From the NCBI GenBank assembly GCA_023954075.1, contig JAMLIV010000020.1, positions 1 to 64,000 on the forward strand: a DNA stretch of 64,000 nt, read 5' to 3'. The translations under genes were made by a program, and so were the position numbers. A model generated the notes under the pieces. The model ran no database searches and had not been told where the DNA came from. It saw nothing but the letters and a program-made list of their open reading frames with translations. The DNA is from Lysobacteraceae bacterium. Lineage in GTDB: Bacteria > Pseudomonadota > Gammaproteobacteria > Xanthomonadales > Xanthomonadaceae. Positions 41,028 to 50,455 of the stretch are shown in pieces. Every line of letters starts with the position of its first letter. Within the stretch, counting starts at the first letter, position 1.

Positions 41028-41675
41028 GTGCCGACCGCCGCCGAACTCAAGTGCCGCCTGCAGGCGCACTGCGACAGCGATCCGCCCGAACCGTGGCGGG
41101 TGCGGCTGCACCGCGCCCTGAGCTGGCTGGCGCGCGCCGAGCGGGAAACCGGGGATCCGGACGCGCGCTTCGTGTTCCTCTGGATTGCGCTGAACGCGGC
41201 CTATGCCAGCGACCTGGCGCGCGAGGAGGGCGAGCGCGTGCGCTTCCAGCGCTTCGTCGGCGGGCTGGTGGCGCTGGACGCCGGCGGTGCGCTGCACGAT
41301 GCCCTGTTCCACCAGTTCAGCGGGCCGATCCGCGTGCTGATCGAAAACCGGTTCGTGTTCGAGCCGTTCTGGACGGCGCTGCGCACCCATGATTCCAGCG
41401 GGCAGTGGGAAACCTCGTTCGCCAACGCGCGCAGGCGCGCGACCGCCGCGATCGTCGACCGCGACACCGCCACCGTGCTGTCGATCGTGTTCGACCGGCT
41501 CTACGTGCTGCGCAACCAGATCGTGCACGGCGGTGCCACCTGGAACAGCCGGGTCAACCGTGCGCAGCTGCGCGATGCCGTGGCGATCCTCGGCGTGCTG
41601 GTGCCGGCCGTGCTGGGGATCATGCTGGCCCATCCGCACCACGACCACGGCGAGGTGCTGTACCCGGTGGTGTGA
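41028..41675 (+). CDS. HEPN/Apea-like domain protein
   Basis: A 215-residue all-helical protein. FVFLWIALNAAYA (about 48-60) and the RNQIVHG segment (Arg162-His167) fit the HEPN pattern RNxxxH, the RNase active site of many toxins and defence proteins. I start it at the GTG at 41028 because GGGGAGA (41014-41020) lies 7 bases upstream; the frame is open to 40971 with no better start. It begins about 80 bases after the TonB receptor. No MNT nucleotidyltransferase, which often acts as antidote to HEPN toxins, is adjacent. Function is therefore open. Confidence 0.78.
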   Translation: MPTAAELKCRLQAHCDSDPPEPWRVRLHRALSWLARAERETGDPDARFVFLWIALNAAYASDLAREEGERVRFQRFVGGLVALDAGGALHDALFHQFSGPIRVLIENRFVFEPFWTALRTHDSSGQWETSFANARRRATAAIVDRDTATVLSIVFDRLYVLRNQIVHGGATWNSRVNRAQLRDAVAILGVLVPAVLGIMLAHPHHDHGEVLYPVV

Positions 41676-41696
41676 AGGGTGCGGCGGCGGGTCGCC

Positions 41697-43034
41697 TCAG
41701 CCGGCGATGCGGCCGCGCAGGGTGTTGGTGCGGGTGCCGGTGATGGCCACATCGATGAACTGGCCGATCAGCCGGGCGTGCTGATCGCGCGCCGCGGGGA
41801 AGTTCACGTAGCGCATGTTTTCGGTGCGGCCGGTGAGCTCGTCGGGATTCTTGCGGCTCGGGCCTTCCACCAGCACGGTCTGCACGCTGCCGACCATGGC
41901 CTCGGCGATGCGCCGGGCGTTGCCGTCGATCGCGGCCTGCAGCCGCGCCAGGCGCTGCTTCTTCACCTCGGCCGGCGTGTCGTCGGGCAGGCTCGATGCC
42001 GGCGTGCCGGGACGCTGGGAATAGATGAAGCTGAAGCTGGCGTCGAAGCCGATGTCGTCCACCAGCTTCAGGGTCTTCTCGAAGTCCGCGTCGGTCTCGC
42101 CCGGGAAGCCGACGATGAAGTCGGTGGCGACGCAGATGTCCGGGCGCACTTCGCGCAGCTTGCGGATGCGCTGCTTGTATTCAAGCGCGGTGTAGCCGCG
42201 CTTCATCGCCGAGAGCACGCGGTCGGAACCGGCCTGCACCGGCAGGTGCAGGTAGTTGGCCAGCTGCGGCACGTCGCGGTAGGCCTCGATCAGCGAGTCG
42301 GAGAACTCGTTGGGGTGCGAGGTGGTGAAGCGGATGCGGCCGATGCCCTCGATCTGGGCGATGGCGCGGATCAGGAAGCCGAGGTCGGCGATGGTGCCGT
42401 CGTGCATCGGTCCACGCCAGGCGTTGACGTTCTGGCCCAGCAGGTTCACCTCGCGCACGCCCTGCGCGGCCAGCTGCGCCACTTCCACGATCACATCGTC
42501 GAAGGGCCGGCTGATCTCCTCGCCGCGGGTGTAGGGCACCACGCAGTAGCTGCAGTACTTGGAGCAGCCCTCCATGATCGAGACGAAGGCGGTGGGGCCT
42601 TCGGCGCGCGGTTCGGGCAGGCGGTCGAACTTCTCGATCTCCGGGAAGCTGATGTCGACCTGCGGCTTCCCGCTCTCGCGCCGCGCCTCGATCATCTGCG
42701 GTAGCCGGTGCAGGGTCTGCGGGCCGAACACCAAGTCCACGTGGGGGGCGCGCTTGAGGATCGCATCGCCTTCTTGCGAAGCCACGCAGCCGGCGACGCC
42801 GATGATGACGCTGCCGTTCGCGGCCTTGAGCTCCTTCCAGCGCCCGAGCTGGCTGAACACCTTTTCCTGCGCCTTTTCGCGGATCGCGCAGGTGTTGACC
42901 AGGATCACGTCGGCTTCGGCCTCGACCTCGGTGGGCGACAGGCCGTACTCGGCGCGCAGCACGTCGGCCATCTTGGCCGAGTCGTACTCGTTCATCTGGC
43001 ACCCGTAGGTCTTGATGTAGAACTTGCCGGACAT
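41697..43034 (-). CDS. miaB: tRNA-2-methylthio-N6-dimethylallyladenosine synthase MiaB
   Basis: A 445-residue radical-SAM methylthiotransferase acting at A37 of tRNAs reading UNN codons. The N-terminal MTTase domain has cysteines in [26 protein letters not shown] and [10 protein letters not shown] for the auxiliary cluster. The radical-SAM motif is [20 protein letters not shown] domain closes the protein with [13 protein letters not shown] and TRTNTLRG. Length is typical. It is divergent from the lytic transglycosylase gene, and converges on the HEPN gene. Confidence 0.96.
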   Translation of the reverse strand: MSGKFYIKTYGCQMNEYDSAKMADVLRAEYGLSPTEVEAEADVILVNTCAIREKAQEKVFSQLGRWKELKAANGSVIIGVAGCVASQEGDAILKRAPHVDLVFGPQTLHRLPQMIEARRESGKPQVDISFPEIEKFDRLPEPRAEGPTAFVSIMEGCSKYCSYCVVPYTRGEEISRPFDDVIVEVAQLAAQGVREVNLLGQNVNAWRGPMHDGTIADLGFLIRAIAQIEGIGRIRFTTSHPNEFSDSLIEAYRDVPQLANYLHLPVQAGSDRVLSAMKRGYTALEYKQRIRKLREVRPDICVATDFIVGFPGETDADFEKTLKLVDDIGFDASFSFIYSQRPGTPASSLPDDTPAEVKKQRLARLQAAIDGNARRIAEAMVGSVQTVLVEGPSRKNPDELTGRTENMRYVNFPAARDQHARLIGQFIDVAITGTRTNTLRGRIAG

Positions 43035-43147
43035 GATCGATCAGGCGGTGCGAGCCGCCCCGAAGGTGTGGGAACCGCGCATTGTACGCGCTGCCGCGCC
43101 GACCGACAGACGCCGCAGGGCGCATTCCGCTTGGCTTTTGGCCGCCG

Positions 43148-44116
43148 ATGGTGAAGACTGCGCCCGTGAAACCCCGCCTGCACCCGCGCCGGACCCCGTG
43201 GCTCATCGTGCTTTGCTGCGTGATGGCGGGGTTCATTGCACCCGCGACGCAGGCCGGTTCGCTGTACCGCTGCAAGGGCAAGAACGGCGTCACCGCCTAC
43301 ACCAGCAGCACCGCCGGCTACCGCGGATGCAGCCTGATCGGGCATTTCCCGTCTGAAAAGCGCGTCGCGCCAGCGGCTCCCGCGGCGCAAGCGCCTGCGC
43401 AGGGTGCGGTACCGGTCGCCGCGGCGGTCGAGTTCCGCACCGCGCCCGGCGAGGCCGAACCCAAGGCCGTGCCCACCGGCGACGCCAAGCCCCGGGTCTC
43501 GCGCGGTGCGGTCTACCGCTTCACCCGCGATGGCGTCACCCACTACACCAACCGTGCGCCGGCGGGCGGCGGTGCCAAGGTGCTGTTCACCTATATCGAG
43601 ACCTGCTTCGCCTGCAGTCTCTCGCCGGGCCTGGACTTCAACAGCGTCGGATTGAACCTGATCGCCTACGCCAGCGAAATTTCCGCGGCGGCGGCGCGCA
43701 ACGGCGTCGAGGAAGCGCTGGTGCGCGCGGTCATCCATGCCGAGTCGGCCTTCAATCCCAATGCGGTGTCGCGCGCCGGTGCCCAGGGGCTGATGCAGCT
43801 CATGCCGGCCACCGCGACGCGCTTTGGCGTCACCGAGCCCTTCACCCCGCAGCAGAACATCGACGGCGGGGTGCAGTATCTGGCCTGGCTGAGCCAGCGC
43901 TTCGGCGGCGACATCAGGCGCGTGGCGGCTGGCTACAACGCCGGCGAAGGCGCGGTGGATCGCTACGACGGCGTGCCGCCGTATCAGGAAACGATCGTCT
44001 ACGTCGAGCGCGTGGGCATCCTGCTGGAGCGCTATCGCAAGGAGCTGGCCGGCGCGGCATCCGCCGCACCGGCCGTAGCGGGGGCGGCCTCGGCCGCCAG
44101 CGCAGCCGGGGGCTGA
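43148..44116 (+). CDS. Lytic transglycosylase with DUF4124-type N-terminal region
   Basis: A 322-residue exported protein. A signal segment (about 18-37) precedes a DUF4124-like module (SLYRCKGKNGVTAYTSS) and a second similar module at about 115-150 (VYRFTRDGVTHYTN). The C-terminal SLT domain cleaves peptidoglycan; Glu199 in HAESAFNPNA is the catalytic acid, followed by AGAQGLMQLMPATA and AAGYNAGEGAV. The ATG at 43148 is followed by a normal signal sequence and is preferred over one at 43082. The last 30 residues are Ala-rich. Confidence 0.9.
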   Translation: MVKTAPVKPRLHPRRTPWLIVLCCVMAGFIAPATQAGSLYRCKGKNGVTAYTSSTAGYRGCSLIGHFPSEKRVAPAAPAAQAPAQGAVPVAAAVEFRTAPGEAEPKAVPTGDAKPRVSRGAVYRFTRDGVTHYTNRAPAGGGAKVLFTYIETCFACSLSPGLDFNSVGLNLIAYASEISAAAARNGVEEALVRAVIHAESAFNPNAVSRAGAQGLMQLMPATATRFGVTEPFTPQQNIDGGVQYLAWLSQRFGGDIRRVAAGYNAGEGAVDRYDGVPPYQETIVYVERVGILLERYRKELAGAASAAPAVAGAASAASAAGG

Positions 44117-44132
44117 GGCCTGTCTCGTCCGC

Positions 44133-45335
44133 TCAGCCCGGGCGCGGTGCCGGGCGCTGGATCAGGGCAAGGCGGATATCGAACGGAACGCCCGCGCGCA
44201 GGCCGGTGAGACTGACCTCGGTGCCGGGCGCGATCGCGGCCTCGCGGGCGCGCAGGTCGAACTGGTCGATGATGGCGCTGCCGTCCAGGGTCAGCAGCAC
44301 ATCGCCCGGGCGCAGTCCCGCCAAGGCCGCGGGTGCATTGCCGTAGAGCGCGGTCAGCACCACGCCGCCATGGTCGCTGGCGGAGGGCAGGGCACCGGCA
44401 GTGCGCGGTGCGTCGGTGTACTCGGCCCCCAGCCAGCCGCGCACCACCAGGCCGTGCGTCTCGATCTGCGCCAGCACTTCGCGGGCCGTCGCCGCCGGGA
44501 TCGCAAAGCCGATTCCCTCGGCATCCATGCTCATGCGGCCGAGGACGAAGGTGTTGATTCCTATCAGGTTTCCGCGTGCATCCACGAGCGCGCCACCGGA
44601 GTTGCCGGCGTTGATCGCCGCATCGGTCTGGATGAAGTCCACCGCGGGGAAGCCCTGCGCATTCTCCGGCCCGCCCAGCAGCGCCTGGCTGCGTGCCAGC
44701 CCCGACACGATGCCCTGGGTCACCGTCTGGCTCAGGCCGAACGGGTTGCCGATCGCCAGCACCACGTCGCCGACGCGAAGCGGGGTCTCGTATTCCAGCG
44801 ACAGGGCCGGCAGGTTGCTGCCGTCGATCTTCAGCACCGCCAGATCGGTTTCGCGGTCGCTGCCCACGACGGTCGCGGCGGTGACGCGGCCATCCCACAG
44901 CACGATCTGGATGTCGCTGGCACCGGCCACGACGTGGTGATTGGTCAGAATGGTGCCGTCCGGGGAGACCAGCACTCCGGAACCCTGGGCGCGCTGCAGG
45001 CGCTGGCGCGGCAGCCCCAGCGTGATGCCGGAAAAGCGCTGCACGGTGGGGTTGGGAATCAGGATCGGGCGTTCGGTGACGACTTTGTTCACGTAGACGC
45101 TCACCACCGAAGGGGCCGCATGTTGCACGGCGTCGGCGTAGGACGTTGCTCCCGCCGGGGGCGGCGGGGATGGCGCGGGATCCGCGGGGCGGTCTGCCGA
45201 TGACGTCGTCAGGCCCAGAGCGGTGCGCAGCCGCGACCCGGCGTCAGGAGCCACCAGCCCGATCACGAAGGCGATCGCCAGGCCGGCGATGGCGCACTGC
45301 AGCAGGAATCGGAACAGTGACAGGTGGGGGCGCAT
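44133..45335 (-). CDS. Trypsin-like serine protease, DegS type
   Basis: A 400-residue inner-membrane-anchored periplasmic protease. One N-terminal membrane segment (about 10-29) is followed by a Pro-rich linker, a trypsin-like domain with His134 (TNHHVVAG), Asp164 (ETDLAVLK) and Ser246 (NAGNSGGAL), and a single PDZ domain (about 290-385). A single membrane anchor and single PDZ fit DegS/AlgW, which starts RseA cleavage in the envelope stress response, rather than two-PDZ DegP. It is divergent from petA; a degS-type gene next to petABC is common in gammaproteobacteria. Confidence 0.9.
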   Translation of the reverse strand: MRPHLSLFRFLLQCAIAGLAIAFVIGLVAPDAGSRLRTALGLTTSSADRPADPAPSPPPPAGATSYADAVQHAAPSVVSVYVNKVVTERPILIPNPTVQRFSGITLGLPRQRLQRAQGSGVLVSPDGTILTNHHVVAGASDIQIVLWDGRVTAATVVGSDRETDLAVLKIDGSNLPALSLEYETPLRVGDVVLAIGNPFGLSQTVTQGIVSGLARSQALLGGPENAQGFPAVDFIQTDAAINAGNSGGALVDARGNLIGINTFVLGRMSMDAEGIGFAIPAATAREVLAQIETHGLVVRGWLGAEYTDAPRTAGALPSASDHGGVVLTALYGNAPAALAGLRPGDVLLTLDGSAIIDQFDLRAREAAIAPGTEVSLTGLRAGVPFDIRLALIQRPAPRPG

Positions 45336-45491
45336 GGTTCGGACAGTGGAGGATGTGGGCGAATTGTCGCACGGCGGCTGCGGCATCATGCCGGCAAGAC
45401 GCCGGTTTTTTTCACTCAAGTGACTGAGTTTCCGGATTTTGTGTGCGTGCAATCCGCCGCGGGCCAGCGTCTCCCGGCCGGTTGGCCTCGA

Positions 45492-45520
45492 TTCACAAGC
45501 TCGTAGCGTTCCGTTAAACT
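45492..45520 (+). promoter_or_regulatory. Likely promoter of petABC
   Basis: TTCACA (45492-45497) and TAAACT (45515-45520) are separated by 17 bases; they match consensus at 5 and 4 of 6 positions. They lie about 85 bases before the petA ATG. Confidence 0.5.
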
Positions 45521-45604
45521 AGACGGGTTTGCGACGTCTGCCGGCGATTCAGCCAGGCCGTTCGTCGCGCCGTCATCTTTTTCAGCATGACAGTGGAGAG
45601 CCGA

Positions 45605-46204
45605 ATGGCTGACCAAGGCGTCAACACCGGCCGCCGCCGATTCCTCACCGCCACGACCGCCGTGGTGGGAGGGGCCGGCGCTGCGATTGCCGCAATTCCC
45701 TTCCTCAAATCATTGAAGCCCAGCGCACGGGCCGAAGTGGCCGGCGCGCCGGTGACCGAGGATGTGAGCAAGCTCGAGCCCGGCGGGCGCATCATGGTGC
45801 AGTGGCGCGGCCAGCCGGTCTGGATCATCCGCCGCACCCCCGAGATGCTGGCCACGCTGTCCGGCCTCGACGACCGCTTGCGCGACCCCAACTCCGACAA
45901 TATCGAGCAGCAGCCCGAGTACGCGCGCAACGAATACCGCTCGGTCAAGCCCGAGCTGCTGGTGCTCGTGGGCACCTGCACGCACCTGGGCTGCTCGCCG
46001 ACGTACCGGCCCGAGATGGTGCCCGAGCCGTTCGATTCGGAGTGGAAGGGCGGCTTCTACTGCCCCTGCCACAACTCCCGCTTCGACCTGGCCGGCCGCG
46101 TCTACCAGGGCGTGCCGGCACCGACCAACCTGGTCGTGCCGCCCTACCGGTTCCTCGACGAGAACCGCATCCAGATCGGCGTGAATCCCGAGGGGGCCGC
46201 GTGA
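45605..46204 (+). CDS. petA: Ubiquinol-cytochrome c reductase Rieske iron-sulfur subunit
   Basis: A 199-residue subunit of cytochrome bc1 that passes an electron from ubiquinol to cytochrome c1. A twin-arginine-like GRRRFLTATTAV precedes one membrane segment. The [2Fe-2S] motifs are CTHLGC and CPCHNS. GGAGAG (45595-45600) favours the ATG at 45605 (MADQGVN) over an upstream in-frame ATG at 45587. The stop overlaps the petB ATG by one base. Confidence 0.96.
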   Translation: MADQGVNTGRRRFLTATTAVVGGAGAAIAAIPFLKSLKPSARAEVAGAPVTEDVSKLEPGGRIMVQWRGQPVWIIRRTPEMLATLSGLDDRLRDPNSDNIEQQPEYARNEYRSVKPELLVLVGTCTHLGCSPTYRPEMVPEPFDSEWKGGFYCPCHNSRFDLAGRVYQGVPAPTNLVVPPYRFLDENRIQIGVNPEGAA

Positions 46205-47448
46205 TGAGCAACGTCATCGAGAAGACCACCCGCAGCGTCGTCGACTGGTTCAATGCGCGCACGCCGGGCCTGATGCCCGCGTACCGCAAGCACATGAGCG
46301 AGTACTACGCGCCGAAGAACTTCAACTTCTGGTACTACTTCGGCTCGCTCGCCATGCTGGTGCTGGTCAACCAGATCGTCACCGGCATCTGGCTGACGAT
46401 GAACTACAAGCCCAGTGCGGCCGAGGCCTTCGCCAGCGTCGAATACATCATGCGCGACGTGGAGTGGGGCTGGCTGATCCGTTACATGCACAGCACCGGT
46501 GCCTCGATGTTCTTCATCGTGGTCTACCTGCACATGTTCCGCGGCCTGATCTACGGCAGCTACCAGAAGCCGCGCGAACTGGTCTGGCTGCTGGGCATGT
46601 TCATCTTCCTGGCGCTGATGGCCGAAGCCTTCTTCGGCTACGTGCTGCCGTGGGGCCAGATGAGCTACTGGGGCGCGCAGGTGATCATCAACCTGTTCGG
46701 CGCGGTGCCCATCGTCGGCCCCGAGCTGACCGAGTGGATCCGCGGTGACTACCTCATCTCCGATGCCACCCTCAACCGCTTCTTCGCCCTGCACGTGGTG
46801 GCGCTGCCGCTGGTGATCCTGCTGCTGGTCGTCCTGCACCTGGGCGCGCTGCACGAGGTCGGTTCCAACAACCCGGAAGGCGTCGACATCAAGAAGGTGA
46901 AGGACGACAAGGGTGTGCCGCTGGACGGCATCCCGTTCCATCCCTACTACACGGTCAAGGACATCTTCGGCGTCGGGTTCTTCCTGATCATCTGCGCCTT
47001 CATCCTGTTCTTCGAGCCGACCATGGGCGGCCTCTTCCTGGAATATGACAACTTCCTCGAAGCCGATCCGATGGTGACCCCCGCGCACATCAAGCCGGTG
47101 TGGTACTTCACGCCGTTTTACGCGATGTTGCGCGCGATTCCCGACAAGTTCTTCGGCGTGGCGACGATGGGCGGCGCGGTCATCATCCTGTTCTTCCTGC
47201 CGTGGCTGGACCGCAGCCCGGTGCGCTCGATCCGCTACCGCGGGCTTTTGACCAAGGTCATGATCGCGCTGTTCGTGGTCTCGTTCGTGGTGCTGGGCTG
47301 GCTGGGCATGCAATCGGGCAGCACGGTGCAGTCGTGGGTGGCGCGCGCGCTCACCTTCTACTACTTCGCCTTCTTCATCACCATGCCGATCTGGACGCGC
47401 ATCGACGCGACCAAGCCGGTTCCGCAACGGGTGCCCGAGCATGACTAA
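46204..47448 (+). CDS. petB: Ubiquinol-cytochrome c reductase cytochrome b subunit
   Basis: A 414-residue integral-membrane cytochrome b with two heme b groups. Conserved segments include IRYMHSTGASMFFIVVYLHMFRG (heme His), GYVLPWGQMSYWGAQV (quinol site), RFFALHVVALPLVILLLVVLHL (second heme His pair) and the PEW-like region. It has the expected 8 membrane segments. The ATG overlaps the petA stop and the petC start overlaps its end by 8 bases, so all three are translated in sequence. Confidence 0.96.
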   Translation: MSNVIEKTTRSVVDWFNARTPGLMPAYRKHMSEYYAPKNFNFWYYFGSLAMLVLVNQIVTGIWLTMNYKPSAAEAFASVEYIMRDVEWGWLIRYMHSTGASMFFIVVYLHMFRGLIYGSYQKPRELVWLLGMFIFLALMAEAFFGYVLPWGQMSYWGAQVIINLFGAVPIVGPELTEWIRGDYLISDATLNRFFALHVVALPLVILLLVVLHLGALHEVGSNNPEGVDIKKVKDDKGVPLDGIPFHPYYTVKDIFGVGFFLIICAFILFFEPTMGGLFLEYDNFLEADPMVTPAHIKPVWYFTPFYAMLRAIPDKFFGVATMGGAVIILFFLPWLDRSPVRSIRYRGLLTKVMIALFVVSFVVLGWLGMQSGSTVQSWVARALTFYYFAFFITMPIWTRIDATKPVPQRVPEHD

Positions 47449-48160
47449 GCGATTGATGGCTTTTGTGCTGGCCTTTGTGCCGGCGTTGGCATTCGGTGCC
47501 ACGGGTGCCGTGCTGGAATCGAGCCAGATCAACGTCAACGACGTTGCCTCGATGCAGCGCGGCGCGTCCCTCTACATGAACTACTGCGCGGGTTGCCACT
47601 CGCTCGGCTTCCAGCGCTATTCGCGCATGGCTGCGGACCTCGGCCTGACCGAGGAAGAGGTCGCGCAGAACCTGATGTTCACGGACGCCAAGTTCGGTGA
47701 GCCGATCACGGCCGCGATGACGGTGGCCGAAGGCACAAAGTGGTTCGGCAAGGCACCGCCGGATCTGTCCCTGGTGGCGCGCAACAAGCCCGGCGGGCCG
47801 GACTGGACCTACACCTACCTCAAGTCGTTCTACGCCGACGACACGCGCCCCTCGGGCTGGAACAACACGGTGCTGGCCGGCTCGAGCATGCCGCATGTGC
47901 TGTGGGACCTGCAGGGCACCCAGCGTCCGGTGCTCGATGCCGCAGGCAACGTCGAGCGCTTCGAACTGGCCACGCCGGGCAAGCAGAGTCCGGCCGAGTA
48001 CGACCAGACCGTGCGCGACCTGACCAATTTCCTCAACTACGTCGGCGAGCCTTCGGCGGCCAAGCGGCGTTCGACCGGCGTGGGCGTACTGGCCTTCCTT
48101 GCAGTGTTCACGTTCCTGGCGTGGCTGCTGAAGAAGGAATACTGGAAGGACGTGCACTGA
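47441..48160 (+). CDS. petC: Cytochrome c1 subunit of the bc1 complex
   Basis: A 239-residue periplasmic heme c protein anchored at its C terminus. A signal peptide (MTKRLMAFVLAFVPALAFGA) is followed by the heme site CAGCH (Cys49, Cys52, His53), and the C-terminal membrane anchor is LAFLAVFTFLAWLLKKEYW. It completes the bc1 complex with PetA and PetB. A hairpin (about 48168-48193) in the gap to sspA could partly separate the two transcripts. Confidence 0.95.
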   Translation: MTKRLMAFVLAFVPALAFGATGAVLESSQINVNDVASMQRGASLYMNYCAGCHSLGFQRYSRMAADLGLTEEEVAQNLMFTDAKFGEPITAAMTVAEGTKWFGKAPPDLSLVARNKPGGPDWTYTYLKSFYADDTRPSGWNNTVLAGSSMPHVLWDLQGTQRPVLDAAGNVERFELATPGKQSPAEYDQTVRDLTNFLNYVGEPSAAKRRSTGVGVLAFLAVFTFLAWLLKKEYWKDVH

Positions 48161-48224
48161 GGGTTCCTGCCGCCGGCCGGATGGCTGGCGGCACACTGGC
48201 TCATCCTGGAGCGGGAGGTAGGCA

Positions 48225-48866
48225 ATGGTGGTAGCGGCAAATCCCCGATTGCGGAATGCCCTGACGCTGTTTTCCGCGCGCGACTGCGTGGTCTGCCACC
48301 GGGTTCGCCTGGTGCTTGCGGCGAAGGGCGTCACCTACGAGATGGTGCCGGTGGATCCCAACCATCCGCCGGAAGACCTGATCGACCTCAACCCGTTCCA
48401 CTCGGTCCCGACCCTGGTCGATAGGGATCTGGTGCTGTATGCCGCCTCGGTGGTGTCCGAGTACCTGGACGAGCGCTATCCGCATCCGCCGCTGATGCCG
48501 ATCGATCCGCTGTCGCGGGCGCGCCTGCGCCTGGCGATGCTGCGCATCGAGCACGAGTGGGTGCCGCAGATCCAGGCGATCCAGCACGGTGCCAAGGGCC
48601 AGGTCGACAGTGGCCGCAAGCGCCTCAAGGAACTCCTGCTGGCATCGCTGCCGCTGTTCAAGGCCTCGCGCTTTTTCCTCAATCAGGAAATGAGCCTGGC
48701 CGATTGCGCCATGGCCCCGATCATCTGGCGCCTGCCTGCGCTGGGCATCTCCCTGCCCAAGGACGCGCATCCGATCGAGGACTACGGCCAGCGCATCTTC
48801 CGCAGCCCCGGGTTTGCCCGCAGCCTCACGCCCGAAGAGCGCCTCCTGGCCGAGCTTCCAGCGTGA
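48225..48866 (+). CDS. sspA: Stringent starvation protein A
   Basis: A 213-residue glutathione-S-transferase-fold protein that associates with RNA polymerase in E. coli. It shows LFSARDCVVCHRVRLVLAAKG, VPVDPNHPPEDLIDLNPFHSVPTLVDRDLVLY, and SVVSEYLDERYPHPPLMP, all typical. Its stop overlaps the sspB GTG. SspA follows petABC as in many gammaproteobacteria. Confidence 0.94.
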   Translation: MVVAANPRLRNALTLFSARDCVVCHRVRLVLAAKGVTYEMVPVDPNHPPEDLIDLNPFHSVPTLVDRDLVLYAASVVSEYLDERYPHPPLMPIDPLSRARLRLAMLRIEHEWVPQIQAIQHGAKGQVDSGRKRLKELLLASLPLFKASRFFLNQEMSLADCAMAPIIWRLPALGISLPKDAHPIEDYGQRIFRSPGFARSLTPEERLLAELPA

Positions 48867-49312
48867 CCGACGCCGCTGCCCCGGTGCCGATGACGTCCAA
48901 TCGCCCCTATCTGATCCGGGCGATGTACGAGTGGATCGGCGACAACGGAATGACGCCGTACCTGCTGGTGGACGCCGGCGTGGCCGGCGTGCGCGTGCCG
49001 CCGGGCGTGGCGCGCGATGGCAAGGTCGTGCTGAACGTGGCGGCGCGTGCGGTGTCCCAGCTTGATCTCGGCAACCAGTCGATCCACTTCCTCGCGCGCT
49101 TCGGCGGCGTCAGCCAGAGCGTCGAGGTTCCGGTGGCCGCGGTCCAGGCGATTTACGCGCAGGAGACCGGGCAGGGAATGATGATGGCACCCGAGCCTCA
49201 GGATGCGGACGCTGTCCGCGATGGCGATCCGTTCGGCGATGTCGTGCCACCCCCGGACCCCGCCCCCGGCGGTGCCCCCAGGCGCGGTTCGCACCTGCGC
49301 GTGGTCAAGTAG
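48863..49312 (+). CDS. sspB: ClpXP adaptor/stringent starvation protein B
   Basis: A 149-residue adaptor that brings ssrA-tagged proteins and RseA to ClpXP. The substrate-binding domain shows RPYLIRAMYEWIGDNGMTPYLLVDA and VVLNVAARAVSQLDLGNQSIHFLARFGG. The acidic linker ends with RRGSHLRVVK, the short basic tail that docks on the ClpX N domain. I use the GTG at 48863, which overlaps the sspA stop; the first ATG is at 48890 and is also possible. Confidence 0.92.
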   Translation: MTDAAAPVPMTSNRPYLIRAMYEWIGDNGMTPYLLVDAGVAGVRVPPGVARDGKVVLNVAARAVSQLDLGNQSIHFLARFGGVSQSVEVPVAAVQAIYAQETGQGMMMAPEPQDADAVRDGDPFGDVVPPPDPAPGGAPRRGSHLRVVK

Positions 49313-49435
49313 CCGACCCGAGTGCCGGCGGGCGATTCGGCGCGGTTTCGGTTGCCGCGCACTGCACTTTTCGAAGAACGTTCGCGACAGTTGCGCAGGT
49401 GCCGGGATTGGCCTGACCGGGTGCGGGGCCTCGCG

Positions 49436-49837
49436 TCAGCTGTCGCTGCCGGGCCTGGTGCCGCCCCCAAGCCGAAGACTCACCTGCCAGCCAGCCCCCG
49501 GCCCGCCTTCGGGCGTCGCCAGCGGCTCGGGCTGCGGCAGGGGCGGCATGCGCAGCCACTGCAGATCGGCCCCTAGCAGTTCGAGATAACCGCGCTGGCG
49601 ATCATGACCGCTGGCGGAAAACTCGAAGCGGTAGCGCCGCAGCGGCCGGATCCATCCGTCAGGCGCGCGCTTGAGGCGCAGGCGTTCCAGTACGACGGTG
49701 TGATCGAGCCATTGGACCCCGCTTTCACTGCAGGCCCGCTGGCCGTAGTGCGCGGCCACTTCGGCGGCGCCGCGCGCGCTGACCCATGCGAGGGCAACGG
49801 TGCCGAAGATGGCAAGGGCAATGATGGCCGATAGCAT
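49436..49837 (-). CDS. DUF3301-like single-pass membrane protein
   Basis: A 133-residue protein with one N-terminal membrane segment (MLSAIIALAIFGTVALAWV) and a soluble part with GQRACSESGVQWLDHTVVLERLRL, then RRYRFEFSASGHDRQRGYLELLG. This pattern fits the DUF3301 family of small proteobacterial proteins of unknown role. The ATG at 49837 gives the membrane segment at the N terminus. It is divergent from the NOR operon. Confidence 0.7.
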   Translation of the reverse strand: MLSAIIALAIFGTVALAWVSARGAAEVAAHYGQRACSESGVQWLDHTVVLERLRLKRAPDGWIRPLRRYRFEFSASGHDRQRGYLELLGADLQWLRMPPLPQPEPLATPEGGPGAGWQVSLRLGGGTRPGSDS

Positions 49838-50182
49838 GGGCACGGTCGCACGATGGGGTGTCCGGAGGATGGGGGCGCGGGATGCCGGATGCAAGGACCC
49901 TGGCCGCGACATTCGCCGGCTCGCTGCGCCGGGCGTGGCGTTCGTGCAGGAGCAGGCGAACGTGCCCGCGAGGTTCGCCCGGAGCGGTCGGAACGTCCGG
50001 CAATTTCCGGCCTGGAAACGCCGCTTTGCACGCGCCACATGCCGGTGCGCCGGAGGGGCTTGACCTATGTCAATGCCGCACCGTGGAGCCAACGCGTACA
50101 GTTTCCAGGTGTCATGCGGGCCGTGGTGCGTTCGGGACAGTCCCTGCATCGCGGCGTCAACCTTCCTGCGGGGGAAACCACG
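49838..50182. other. Intergenic region upstream of the NOR operon
   Basis: 345 bases between divergent genes. It contains an FNR/DNR-type palindrome at 50060-50073 and a matching -10 element; I see no further gene in it. Confidence 0.5.
50060..50102 (+). promoter_or_regulatory. FNR/DNR-type binding site and promoter of the NOR operon
   Basis: TTGAC-CTAT-GTCAA (50060-50073) is a perfect dyad of the FNR/DNR class. TACAGT (50097-50102) is a plausible -10 element. With transcription starting near 50108 the dyad is centred at about -41.5, the class II activation position. Control by low oxygen or nitric oxide is inferred. Confidence 0.65.
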
Positions 50183-50455
50183 ATGCAGCGATTCTTCGAT
50201 CTGGTGATTTCGGTGCTGGGCACCGTGGCAGCGATGCTGCTGTCATGGCCGTACTGGCGTGATTATGAATACTGGGCGGAGTCCCAGACGGCGTGGATGG
50301 TCTACTTCGCCGGCGGCTTCCTGCTGTCGGTCTATGTGTTCTATGCGTTCATCGGCAGCACCCGGATCCTGTTCGGCCACGCCGCCGACGAGGCGCGCCA
50401 GGCCAAGGCTGCCGAAGGCGAGTGCTGCAAGAAGGCTGAAGGAGATCGGGCATGA
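50183..50455 (+). CDS. Small two-pass membrane protein at the head of the NOR operon
   Basis: A 90-residue protein with two membrane segments (about 6-25 and 38-61), an aromatic-rich loop between them (WPYWRDYEYWAES), and a charged tail with a CC pair (EGECCKKAEG). GGGGG lies about 10 bases before the ATG. Its stop overlaps the norC ATG, so the genes are coupled. I do not recognise it; it does not look like CcoQ or NorE. Position suggests a structural or assembly role for this reductase. Confidence 0.65.
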   Translation: MQRFFDLVISVLGTVAAMLLSWPYWRDYEYWAESQTAWMVYFAGGFLLSVYVFYAFIGSTRILFGHAADEARQAKAAEGECCKKAEGDRA

